Of a stretch of 57,134 nucleotides of DNA, positions 48,714 through 56,999 are shown in pieces. Position numbers and translations under genes: made by a program. Every line of letters starts with the position of its first letter. Positions within the stretch are counted from its first letter, which is position 1. The notes below the pieces were generated by a model. The model was not told the origin of the DNA. It did not search any database and saw only the letters and a program-made list of their open reading frames with translations. The stretch lies in the NCBI GenBank assembly GCA_902774185.1, contig CACYHE010000012.1:1-57134 (forward strand), given 5' to 3'. The stretch comes from an uncultured Bacteroidales bacterium. Its GTDB lineage: Bacteria > Bacteroidota > Bacteroidia > Bacteroidales > Paludibacteraceae.

Positions 48714-50746
48714 ATTTCCGCCCAAACGTCTTTGTTCAGTACCACCGGATATTTAGCACGCAGTTGTTTGATCCACTCGGCCTCCAAATAGTCCTGATAG
48801 TCCGTAGTCACTTTGCCTTTCTCATCGGTCCATACAGCCGGTGCTTTGAGTTTCTGTCCCACGCACTCTACAATCGGGAACTCTTCGCTCGGCGTGAACT
48901 CGGCATTCTTCAACTTGAAACCGAACTTATCCACTGCAGCGTTCTTGTTCTGTTCCCACAGACCGTGTTGCACTTTGACATACTTGATGCTGTCACTGTT
49001 GACGCGAGAGTTGATGTAACTCTGAATCGAGTCGGGTGTAGCACTCTTGACGATCGCCTTGGCAGCTTTCATACTGTTCTTGTCCTTCGCCTGGATGACA
49101 TACCCTTTCCAACGCGGTTGCTCCCAGGTGTAGTTCTTCTTGTTGGCGGCGAAGAATGCTTCCAAACCTGCCGTATCTTTGGCTGCTTTGTCCCATACCT
49201 CATGCAGCGATACTTCGAACAGCAGAATACCGTCGTGGTACTCTTGTACCAGATGTCGTAACTCCGGATATTTCTCCTCCAGGTGCTCGTCTGCGTATGC
49301 TTTCACTTCCGCATCGCTCATCTCTGCCGGCAGGTTATACTCGGCACGTGTCTTGCGGATGAAACTCTTGTCTGCCTCCTGTGCACGCTCGTCACGCATC
49401 ACCTGACGATGGATACCGCTACGCATCGAGTCAAGCGGTTGGATACCACGCTCGTCTTCCTTATAGATAATATGCCAACCGTACTGCGAACGAATCGGCG
49501 CACTGATCTGGCCTACTTGCAGCGCAAAAGCGGCATCTTCGAAAGGTTTCACCATCATGCCTTTGCCGAACCAACCCAACGAACCGCCACGCATACTGCT
49601 ACCACGGTCTTCGGACTCTTCGGCAGCTACCTCGGCAAAATTCGCCGGGGTCAGGATAGCAGCGATACTGTCGATCAACGCACGTTTGGGTGCGTCCAGA
49701 CTGTCTGCCGGAACCATCTTCATGATATGACTTGCTTTGACCTCTACATGGTCACGCTCTTCTTCCACCAGCACGATATGAAAACCGTACTGGGTGCGGA
49801 AGACCGGACTGATCTGACCGATCTCCGTGTTATAAACCGCCTCTTCCAAGGGATAGACATAACGGAACGGAGTGATCCAACCCAACTCACCGCCTGTCTC
49901 TTGTACACTGGGGTCGCTGCTCAATTCACGTGCTACCACCTCAAACGCTTCTTTCCCGACCGTCACACGTTGATGCGCCTCGTTGATCTTTGCCAAGGCG
50001 TCCGCCTCTTCTTCGGCACTCGCATTATGCGAACATTGGATAGCGATATGCGCAGCACGACGGTCTTTGGCCATATGACGCCAACTCATCTCAATCAGAC
50101 TGTCCATCGCGCTCTCGTCTTGCAGGTATTTGGGCGTAGCCTGCGCACGGTAACCCTTCAACTCTTTCTTGAAACTCTCGGTGGTGTCGATACCTTGGGC
50201 TTCGGCTTCCGCTACTTTGAGCTTGAAGTTGATGAACATATCCAGATACTCGTCCATCGTCTTCGGATCCAACGCACCGGCTTGGTTGTTCTTCTCGTAG
50301 ATATACAGGAACTCCTCTGCCGTAACGGCTTTGCCGTTGATGGTCATCAGCACCGGACTCTGTTTGACCTCTGCCTTCTGAACGGGCTCTTTCTTCGGCT
50401 CCTGTTTGGGCTCTTGTTTGGGTTCAACAACCGGTTGAGGCTCCTGTTCCGGTTCTACAACTGGCTGCGGCTCCTGTTCCGGTTCTACAACCGGCTGCGG
50501 CTTACGTTTGGGTTGCGTCTTAACCGGTGTAGGCTGCGCCTGAACGGTCTCTGCCGGTTCAACGGCAACTACCGTTTCAACAACCTCCTCTTCCTGATTT
50601 GCTTCTTGGGCAACTACCTCGTTTTCTTCTGTTTCCACAACCACCGGTTGCTCTTCGACGGTTGCCTTCTCTTGTTGGCTCGCTTTGTTGCATCCGACCA
50701 ATACCAATGCGGATGCGGCAAGACTAAAAATAAGTGTACGTTTCAT
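48692..50746 (-). CDS. Lipoprotein with two parvulin (PpiC) domains
   Basis: A periplasmic peptidyl-prolyl isomerase/chaperone of about 684 residues. The start at 50746 (MKRTLIFSLAASALVLVGCNK) gives lipobox VGCN and lies just inside the transcript from the promoter ending at 50789; the ATG at 50791 is upstream of that. A long linker with EPEQEPQPVV repeats (residues 75-120) leads to a SurA-like helical part, then two PpiC domains (GGELGWITPFRYVYPLEEAV...GFHIVLVEEE and GGSLGWFGKGMMVKPFEDAA...GWHIIYKEDE). It probably helps outer-membrane proteins such as SprA or PorT-like barrels to fold. It heads the gene series leading to GldG. Confidence 0.87.
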   Translation of the reverse strand: MKRTLIFSLAASALVLVGCNKASQQEKATVEEQPVVVETEENEVVAQEANQEEEVVETVVAVEPAETVQAQPTPVKTQPKRKPQPVVEPEQEPQPVVEPEQEPQPVVEPKQEPKQEPKKEPVQKAEVKQSPVLMTINGKAVTAEEFLYIYEKNNQAGALDPKTMDEYLDMFINFKLKVAEAEAQGIDTTESFKKELKGYRAQATPKYLQDESAMDSLIEMSWRHMAKDRRAAHIAIQCSHNASAEEEADALAKINEAHQRVTVGKEAFEVVARELSSDPSVQETGGELGWITPFRYVYPLEEAVYNTEIGQISPVFRTQYGFHIVLVEEERDHVEVKASHIMKMVPADSLDAPKRALIDSIAAILTPANFAEVAAEESEDRGSSMRGGSLGWFGKGMMVKPFEDAAFALQVGQISAPIRSQYGWHIIYKEDERGIQPLDSMRSGIHRQVMRDERAQEADKSFIRKTRAEYNLPAEMSDAEVKAYADEHLEEKYPELRHLVQEYHDGILLFEVSLHEVWDKAAKDTAGLEAFFAANKKNYTWEQPRWKGYVIQAKDKNSMKAAKAIVKSATPDSIQSYINSRVNSDSIKYVKVQHGLWEQNKNAAVDKFGFKLKNAEFTPSEEFPIVECVGQKLKAPAVWTDEKGKVTTDYQDYLEAEWIKQLRAKYPVVLNKDVWAEIKVKGEK

Positions 50747-50788
50747 TGTTGCGATATATGTTTTTATTGTTTGCATACAAAAAGCGTG

Positions 50789-50820
50789 CAAAATTACAAA
50801 AAAAAATCTGAATGTGCAAA
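50789..50820 (-). promoter_or_regulatory. Promoter of the parvulin-gldG-par series
   Basis: On the minus strand, TTTG (50817-50820), 20 bp, TAATTTTG (50789-50796). Confidence 0.83.
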
Positions 50821-50900
50821 TAAAATTTATTTTATTTTATCATTTGCAAGATTTTTTATGTAATTTCGGTGGGAACCCTTTGGGAGGACCGACGTTACAA

Positions 50901-50938
50901 AAAAAAATGACATACGCAAGCGCGCGTGTCATTTTTTT
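50901..50938. terminator. Perfect inverted repeat ending nrnA
   Basis: AAAAAAATGACA and TGTCATTTTTTT pair exactly over 12 bp with a 14-base loop, terminating nrnA on the minus strand and able to work both ways. The loop holds the 15-bp string shared with 25470-25484. Confidence 0.82.
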
Positions 50939-50945
50939 GAAAAAA

Positions 50946-52056
<1,111 letters not shown>

Positions 52057-52075
52057 AATTCAATCAAAAGTGTTG

Positions 52076-52106
52076 CAAAATTACTATAAAATTTGCATAT
52101 ATGCAA
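52076..52106 (-). promoter_or_regulatory. Promoter of nrnA
   Basis: On the minus strand TTG (52104-52106), 20 bp, TAATTTTG (52076-52083), 20 bp before the start codon. Confidence 0.8.
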
Positions 52107-52143
52107 GAAAAATGATTTTTTTTCGCATTTTTTTCTAAAAATA

Positions 52144-52175
52144 TTTGCTTATCTCAAAAAAAAGCAGTACCTTTG
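52144..52175 (+). promoter_or_regulatory. Promoter of rpmB-rpmG
   Basis: TTTG (52144-52147), 20 bp, TACCTTTG (52168-52175), with the same A-run and GCAG before the -7 box as the two tRNA promoters. Confidence 0.88.
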
Positions 52176-52242
52176 CACGCTTTTTCGTGTAAATATGCGA
52201 AAAATGCCTTGATTTGGAGAAAAATATAAAATATATACTACA

Positions 52243-52479
52243 ATGTCAAAGATTTGTCAAATTACAGGCAAGAAAGCCATGGGCGGATGCAACGTTTCGC
52301 ACTCGAAGCGTCACACCAAACGCACGTTTGATGTGAACCTTTTCCGCCGCAAGTTCTACTGGGTAGAACAGGATGTATGGATCGAGCTGAACGTGAGTGC
52401 AGCCGGTCTGAGAACAATTAACAAGATCGGTCTCGACAACGCACTGAAACAGGCTGCGGAGAAGGGCTATCTCTATTAA
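52243..52479 (+). CDS. rpmB: 50S ribosomal protein L28
   Basis: A 78-residue ribosomal protein ([20 protein letters not shown]...[19 protein letters not shown]...GYLY), with no zinc-finger CxxC pairs, so it is the zinc-free type or nearly so. It is the first gene of the L28-L33-DUF4295 operon with a leader of about 60 bp, served by a strong promoter. Confidence 0.97.
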   Translation: MSKICQITGKKAMGGCNVSHSKRHTKRTFDVNLFRRKFYWVEQDVWIELNVSAAGLRTINKIGLDNALKQAAEKGYLY

Positions 52480-52495
52480 AGAAAGGAGCTGAACA

Positions 52496-52684
52496 ATGGC
52501 AAAGAAGCAAAAAGAGGCCCGCGTTCAAGTTATCCTTGAATGCACCGAGCAGAAGAACAGCGGTGTTCCCGGAATGAGCCGTTACATCACGACTAAGAAC
52601 CGCAAGAACACACCGGATCGTTTGGAACTCATGAAGTACAATCCCTATTTGAAGAAATATACGCTTCACAAGGAGATTAAGTAA
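52496..52684 (+). CDS. rpmG: 50S ribosomal protein L33
   Basis: A 62-residue ribosomal protein ([20 protein letters not shown]...[31 protein letters not shown]). One cysteine only, so it is the zinc-independent form. It begins 16 bp after rpmB; GAAAGGAG lies upstream. Confidence 0.97.
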   Translation: MAKKQKEARVQVILECTEQKNSGVPGMSRYITTKNRKNTPDRLELMKYNPYLKKYTLHKEIK

Positions 52685-52715
52685 TTAACACCTATTTTTA
52701 GAAAGGCTTAGAACT

Positions 52716-52868
52716 ATGGCAAAGAAAGCGGTTGCAACCCTTCAAACCGGTAACTCCGGACGCGCGCACTCTAAGTGCATTAAGATGGTTAAGTCGCCTA
52801 AAACAGGTGCTTACGTCTTCCAAGAGGAAATCGTACTGAACGAGAAAGTACAAGAGTTCTTCAAGTAA
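52716..52868 (+). CDS. DUF4295 family small protein
   Basis: A 50-residue basic protein (MAKKAVATLQTGNSGRAHSK...CIKMVKSPKTGAYVFQEEIV) found after rpmB and rpmG in Bacteroidota. The function is unknown, but the position and charge suggest a ribosome-linked role. It ends 15 bp before a clear terminator. Confidence 0.93.
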   Translation: MAKKAVATLQTGNSGRAHSKCIKMVKSPKTGAYVFQEEIVLNEKVQEFFK

Positions 52869-52882
52869 AAAACCTAAAAATT

Positions 52883-52915
52883 AGCGCACTGTGGTTTCAT
52901 GGTGCGCTTTTTTTA
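52883..52915 (+). terminator. Terminator of the ribosomal operon
   Basis: AGCGCAC pairs with GTGCGCT around a 12-base loop, then seven T residues. Confidence 0.92.
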
Positions 52916-52917
52916 TT

Positions 52918-53030
52918 GTTTGACGTTGTTTGATTTTGTTTGATGTCGTTTGACATTGTTCTTGTTTCGTTTCACGAGAACGATTAATTCAAACCCTCAA
53001 ACTATCTCAAACCTTCAAACGATTTCAAAC
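52918..53030. repeat. 10-bp arrays before the lipid kinase gene
   Basis: Two blocks: 52918-52961 with four TTTGANNTTG units, and 52988-53030 with TCAAAC-type units of about 10 bp reaching 2 bp from the start codon. No promoter or gene is seen between the terminator and the kinase. Confidence 0.8.
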
Positions 53031-53031
53031 C

Positions 53032-53955
53032 ATGTTAGGAATCATCATTAATCCCAAGTCGGGTAAGAAAGCTTTTCGTGCGCAGCGTATCTATCTATGG
53101 CATCTGCTGCGCAAACGCCATCAACCTTTCGCATACCGTGTCACCCAGTTCGCCGGTCATGCGATCGAATTGGCGCGTGAGTTAGTGGAGAAGGGATACG
53201 ACGAGATACTGATTCTGGGCGGAGATGGAACGCTCTCCGAAGCCATCAACGGTATCATGCGGGCGAACCTGACGGAGGAACAACGGGCGAAGATACAAGT
53301 GGGACTCATGCCGCGTGGCACGGGTAACGATTGGAGTAGGTTCTGGGGACTGACCAAGAACCACAAAGAGAGTCTTCGGCGGTTCTTCGAAGGTACAGGG
53401 CATCCGATTGATATCGGTTGCGTCACCTATTGGCGTAATAACATCGAGCACCACCGTTACTTCATCAATTCCGTCGGTTTCGGTGTGGATCCCCTCTGCT
53501 GTCAGAAGGCAGAGAAACTGAAATACTATATCGGTTCGCATCATGTGAACTATGTCATCGGTCTCATCGGGGCTATCGCGCAGCACAAAGCGCAGCATAT
53601 GATCCTTACCGTCGATGGCAAGCAGACCGTGAACGACCGTCTCTTCACGATGAATATCGGTAACGGACCCTTCTCGGGTGGCGGTATCCGTCAGAATCCG
53701 GACGCCGATCCTTCCGATGGCGTCTTTCATGCGATGTTCGTGTGCAAACCTACCTTCAAGCAGATATGTAAGGCGCTGCCGAACCTGTTCAACGGTAAAC
53801 TGACCGAACTGCCGTTCGTCTATCCGATCATCGGCAAAGAGATAGAGATCACCTATCGCAAGCACCTGATGTTCGAAGCGGATGGTATCCTCGAAAATAT
53901 CATTGCGCCATGCAAGATAACCTGTATCCACAACGCCCTGCAGTTTAGATGCTAA
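53032..53955 (+). CDS. Diacylglycerol/lipid kinase (YegS/DgkB type)
   Basis: A 307-residue kinase that phosphorylates a membrane lipid such as diacylglycerol. The nucleotide motif is ILGGDGTLSEAINGIM, followed by MPRGTGNDWSRF; the C-terminal domain is beta-rich. INPKSGKKAFRAQRIYLWHLL at the start fits the family. The natural lipid is not evident. It is followed by a repeat-filled gap of about 37 bp and the kinase-RapZ fusion. Confidence 0.9.
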   Translation: MLGIIINPKSGKKAFRAQRIYLWHLLRKRHQPFAYRVTQFAGHAIELARELVEKGYDEILILGGDGTLSEAINGIMRANLTEEQRAKIQVGLMPRGTGNDWSRFWGLTKNHKESLRRFFEGTGHPIDIGCVTYWRNNIEHHRYFINSVGFGVDPLCCQKAEKLKYYIGSHHVNYVIGLIGAIAQHKAQHMILTVDGKQTVNDRLFTMNIGNGPFSGGGIRQNPDADPSDGVFHAMFVCKPTFKQICKALPNLFNGKLTELPFVYPIIGKEIEITYRKHLMFEADGILENIIAPCKITCIHNALQFRC

Positions 53956-53992
53956 TTTTTAATTTTTAATTTTTAATTTTTAATTCTTAATT
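53953..53992. repeat. 7-bp array before the kinase-RapZ fusion gene
   Basis: Five TTTTTAA units end at the start codon; this is the reverse complement of the ATTAAAA type in thiL and ispD. Confidence 0.85.
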
Positions 53993-55363
53993 ATGCCTAA
54001 GCTGCAAGGGTCCAATAGAATCTATACCCGTGAGACCGACGAGAACGGTCGTTCCGTCATTCGGGTGGTAGGTACGAACCGCGATGAGAACCGTGCGTTC
54101 ATCTATATGGCGCGGCATTTTCATGCCTTGGGTCTGCCCGTTCCGGAGATCTATTGGGTAAGCGACGATGAGATGAGTTATACCCAGGAAGACTTAGGCG
54201 ATACGCTCCTCTTCGATAACCTCGATCCTACCTTATTAGAACGCGCAATACGCGCACTCGCACACGTGCAGGTGATAGGCGCACAGGACTTCGATTGGTC
54301 GTATTGCTTCCCCGTTCCCGCTTTCGACGAACGCTCTATCCGTTGGGACCTCAATTACTTCAAATACTGCTTCCTCAAAGGCACCAAGCTCGAGTTCTCC
54401 GAACCCAAACTCGAAGATGATTTTGATACGCTGGTAAAGAATCTTCTCTCAACTCTCAACTCTCAACTCTCAACTTTCTTATACCGCGACTTCCAAAGCC
54501 GCAACGTCATGATCAAGGACGGCCAACCCTATTTCATTGATTTCCAAGGTGGTCGTAAAGGCCCGACCCAATACGATGTGGCGTCCTTCCTCTGGCAAGC
54601 AAAAGCCAACTTCTCTACCGAATTACGCGAACATCTCATCGACGCCTATCTCGATGAGTTGGAGAAGGTACTTTCTACTTCTAACTCTCCAACTTCTCTA
54701 AACTCTAAACTCTCAACTCTCAACTGGAAGGCCGCCTTGCCGCATTTCGTCCTCTTCCGCACTCTCCAAGTCCTCGGCGCCTATGGCTACCGCGGTTATT
54801 TCGAGCGCAAACCCCATTTCTTGGAGTCCATCCCTCTTGCCCTCAAGAACCTCCGCGATATCCTTGCCGACCTGCCCGATTATCCGTACTTAAAAGAGTT
54901 GGCAGAGAATCTGTCAGGCGAAAATCGCGAAGCGTTAATCGTGCCCTTGGGCAAAGAAGCCGGTCTTATTGTCACGATTTACTCCTTCTCATTTAAGAAG
55001 GGTCTTCCCATAGATGATTCCGGCAACGGAGGCGGTTACGTCTTCGACTGCCGTTCTACCCACAACCCGGGCAAATACGAGCAGTATAAGTCCCTCACCG
55101 GACTCGATCAACCCGTCATCGACTTCCTTGAGCAAGACGGCGAGATCCTCACCTTCCTGAACTCCGTCTATACCCTTGTGGATCATCATGTCGAGCGCTT
55201 CATCGAACGCGACTTCACCAACCTCCAAGTCTCCTTCGGCTGTACCGGCGGTCAGCATCGTTCCGTCTATTGTGCCGAGCGTCTGGCAAAGCATCTGAAA
55301 GAGAAATACGGTGTCCGCATCCACCTCATCCACCGTGAACGTGGCATTGAGAAAGAGTTATAA
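53993..55363 (+). CDS. Aminoglycoside-phosphotransferase-fold kinase fused to a RapZ C-terminal domain
   Basis: 456 residues in two parts. Residues 1-320 are an APH-fold small-molecule kinase like AmgK (anomeric MurNAc/GlcNAc kinase): the catalytic segment is FLYRDFQSRNVMI (HxDxxxxN form with Tyr for His) and the metal segment FIDFQGGRKGPTQYDVASFL. Residues 330-456 match the RapZ C-terminal domain: VTIYSFSFKKGLPIDDSGNG, then FDCRSTHNPG, ...VSFGCTGGQHRSVYCAERLA. In E. coli that domain senses glucosamine 6-phosphate and binds RNA. Two TCTCAAC arrays are translated in loops (54444-54477 as STLNSQLST; 54671-54725). The MurU-like gene follows, so the pair fits cell-wall sugar salvage. Confidence 0.85.
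   Translation: MPKLQGSNRIYTRETDENGRSVIRVVGTNRDENRAFIYMARHFHALGLPVPEIYWVSDDEMSYTQEDLGDTLLFDNLDPTLLERAIRALAHVQVIGAQDFDWSYCFPVPAFDERSIRWDLNYFKYCFLKGTKLEFSEPKLEDDFDTLVKNLLSTLNSQLSTFLYRDFQSRNVMIKDGQPYFIDFQGGRKGPTQYDVASFLWQAKANFSTELREHLIDAYLDELEKVLSTSNSPTSLNSKLSTLNWKAALPHFVLFRTLQVLGAYGYRGYFERKPHFLESIPLALKNLRDILADLPDYPYLKELAENLSGENREALIVPLGKEAGLIVTIYSFSFKKGLPIDDSGNGGGYVFDCRSTHNPGKYEQYKSLTGLDQPVIDFLEQDGEILTFLNSVYTLVDHHVERFIERDFTNLQVSFGCTGGQHRSVYCAERLAKHLKEKYGVRIHLIHRERGIEKEL
54444..54477. repeat. TCTCAAC heptad array in the fusion gene, copy 1
   Basis: Four heptads, translated NLLSTLNSQLSTF, placed just before the catalytic YRDFQSRN segment. Confidence 0.88.
54671..54725. repeat. TCTCAAC-type array in the fusion gene, copy 2
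   Basis: About seven degenerate heptads, in frame, translated LSTSNSPTSLNSKLSTLN. Confidence 0.82.
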
Positions 55364-55384
55364 AAACTTTATTTATGTTTATGG

Positions 55385-55505
55385 CTGATTATTTATAGGA
55401 ATTTGCAAAATTCAGGAAGATTTGTTGAAGTGAGCCATGTTAAATTTATTTATAAATGGGTCAGTTAAACAAATATTCGAAGTACGTAGTACTATAAATA
55501 ATCAG
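55385..55505. mobile_element. 121-bp AT-rich element with 14-bp perfect terminal inverted repeats
   Basis: CTGATTATTTATAG (55385-55398) is matched perfectly by its complement at 55492-55505. It has no coding capacity and separates the fusion gene from its MurU-like partner. No clear target duplication is visible. It may be a MITE-like element or a long hairpin; the mobile nature is inferred. Confidence 0.5.
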
Positions 55506-55534
55506 TGTTTTATCTGTTTTTTTTTTTCTACTAT

Positions 55535-56317
55535 ATGAAAGGAATGATTTTCTGCGCCGGTCTCGGCACGCGCCTCAAACCCCTTACCGACACGATGCCC
55601 AAAGCCCTGGTACCCCTTGCAGGCAAGCCTCTCCTTCAATGGCAGGTGGAGCGTCTTCGTGATGCCGGTATCACGGATATCATCGTCAATGTGCATCATT
55701 TTCCCGATATGATCATCGACACCGTCCGTCGTAATAACGGTTGGGGTTGTAACATCCTCATCTCCGACGAACGCGATCAACTCCTCGACACCGGTGGCGG
55801 ACTGCGTAAAGCTAAATTTGAAATCATAAATCACAAATCACAAATGGCAAACGAGCCTATCCTCGCTTGCAACGTCGATATCCTTTCCAACATCGATCTC
55901 CGTGCCTTCATAGACAATTACCAATCTCCAATGAGTCTCCTCGTTGTCAGTCAACGAGAGACGCAACGTTATCTCTGTTTTGATGAGCAGGATAGGCTCT
56001 GCGGCTGGACCAATATCAAAACCGGTGAGGTGCGCCCTGCATCATTGCATCATTCCATCATTCCATCATTGAGAAAGTTGGCTTTCTCCGGTATGCAGAT
56101 CCTCTCGCCGGACATCTTGTCCCTCCTTTCGCAGATGCCGCAAGACAAGTTCTCCCTCATTGATTTCTATATGGCTATCTGCGAAAAAAAACAAATGACC
56201 AATGACCAATCACCAATCACAAATCTGAAAGCGTTCATCCCTAACGCTTTCAGAATGATGGATGTCGGTAAAATCGACCAGATCGAGCAAGCGGAAGTTT
56301 TTGCGCAAAATTTATAA
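55535..56317 (+). CDS. MurU-like nucleotidyltransferase
   Basis: 260 residues of a sugar-1-phosphate nucleotidyltransferase. The start at 55535 gives MKGMIFCAGLGTRLKPLTDT, then MPKALVPLAGKPLLQW and DTGGGLRKAK, the signature of N-acetylmuramate 1-phosphate uridylyltransferase (MurU) and relatives. With an AmgK-like kinase next to it, it would make UDP-MurNAc from recycled MurNAc without the de novo pathway. Three arrays are translated in loops: 55815-55847, 56039-56073 and 56190-56225. The ATG at 55505 lies in the terminal repeat of the element and is rejected. Confidence 0.85.
   Translation: MKGMIFCAGLGTRLKPLTDTMPKALVPLAGKPLLQWQVERLRDAGITDIIVNVHHFPDMIIDTVRRNNGWGCNILISDERDQLLDTGGGLRKAKFEIINHKSQMANEPILACNVDILSNIDLRAFIDNYQSPMSLLVVSQRETQRYLCFDEQDRLCGWTNIKTGEVRPASLHHSIIPSLRKLAFSGMQILSPDILSLLSQMPQDKFSLIDFYMAICEKKQMTNDQSPITNLKAFIPNAFRMMDVGKIDQIEQAEVFAQNL
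55815..55847. repeat. 7-bp array in the MurU-like gene, copy 1
   Basis: Four AAATCAC units translated FEIINHKSQMAN, after the DTGGGLRKAK motif. Confidence 0.82.
56039..56073. repeat. 8-bp array in the MurU-like gene, copy 2
   Basis: Four GCATCATT/CCATCATT units, translated ASLHHSIIPSL. Confidence 0.82.
56190..56225. repeat. 7-bp array in the MurU-like gene, copy 3
   Basis: Five CCAATGA/CCAATCA units, translated QMTNDQSPITN near the C-terminus. Confidence 0.85.
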
Positions 56318-56396
56318 TCTTTTTGGGCGCATTTGGGGCTTTTGGGGACCAATAAATAAAAAAATGACCCCCTAAATGCATTTTTTTGCATTTTTA

Positions 56397-56428
56397 TTTG
56401 GTCAATTCAAAAAAAAGCAGTACCTTTG
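56397..56428 (+). promoter_or_regulatory. Strong promoter of tRNA-Lys
   Basis: TTTG (56397-56400), 20 bp, TACCTTTG (56421-56428). Unlike tRNA-Arg, the tRNA lies about 140 bp downstream. Confidence 0.85.
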
Positions 56429-56576
56429 CACCCGCTTTTCGAAAAAATAACGTTTTTGCTGTCTTTTTTCCTCGGGATGTAAACCAGCGAAGCGTTTGCA
56501 GACCGAAGAGCGTAGCACAACACGTAGCACTCTACAAGCGCAAGGCGCGCAGTCGTGCGAGTGTTAGTGCAAGCGA

Positions 56577-56649
56577 GTCTCCCTAGCTCAGTTGGTAGAG
56601 CAACTGACTCTTAATCAGTGGGTCGAGAGTTCGAGCCTCTCGGGGGACA
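56577..56649 (+). tRNA. tRNA-Lys (anticodon CTT)
   Basis: Acceptor GTCTCCC pairs with GGGGGAC (one T-G pair), anticodon arm CTGA CTCTTAA TCAG, T arm GAGAG TTCGAGC CTCTC, discriminator A, no encoded CCA. The 5' leader from the promoter (about 56436-56576) is unusually long and contains no recognisable gene. Confidence 0.95.
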
Positions 56650-56653
56650 CAAA

Positions 56654-56682
56654 GCAGACGCCCATCGGCGTCTGTTTGTGTT
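56654..56682 (+). terminator. Terminator after tRNA-Lys
   Basis: CAGACGCC pairs with GGCGTCTG around a short CATC loop, then a T-rich tail. Confidence 0.85.
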
Positions 56683-56814
56683 TAATATCCCTCCCTTCTT
56701 CGTCCTTTTCCCGCAATTGCCCACTTGGCGGCGGGTTCGTTCATTTCCGGAAATTTCATTCTGGGGCAATTTTGCATGAAAAATCCATTTTTCTTCATTT
56801 CCCGTGCCAAAAAA

Positions 56815-56846
56815 TTTGCATAGTTCAAAAATTTTTTGTATCTTTG
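56815..56846 (+). promoter_or_regulatory. Promoter for the right-edge gene
   Basis: TTTG (56815-56818), 20 bp, TATCTTTG (56839-56846). Confidence 0.82.
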
Positions 56847-56854
56847 CACCCGAT

Positions 56855-56999
56855 TTCAGAGATAGGCATGCCTCCTAAGCCGCCGCAAATACTGCCCAAG
56901 GGTAGTCACCTGGTTTCGTCGGGGTCTGAGCCTATCCTGCACCACCTTATATATACTTTGTATATATCCCGTGATTTAAAAACACCAAACACACAAAAC
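56855..56999 (+). ncRNA. Structured 5' leader of about 145 nt, unassigned
   Basis: The transcript from the promoter above has a closing helix GATAGGC (56873-56879) with GCCTATC (56931-56937). Inside are a CTGCC-CAAG-GGTAG hairpin and a second possible hairpin (ACCTG with CGGGGT). A strong AT hairpin, TATATATAC with GTATATAT, follows at 56949-56969, and an A/C-rich stretch leads to the start codon. I do not match it to a known riboswitch or regulatory RNA family. The exact boundaries are estimates. Confidence 0.45.

Noticed and set aside
50390-50520. Repeats in the parvulin linker taken as part of the heptad family
   Set aside because: The unit is about 30 bp and codes EPEQEPQPVV; it is an ordinary coding repeat of a Pro/Glu linker, not period 7.
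49283-50863. 526-codon plus-strand ORF opposite the parvulin gene
   Set aside because: It is antisense to a clear double-parvulin lipoprotein; its Phe/Arg/Leu-rich sequence is a shadow.
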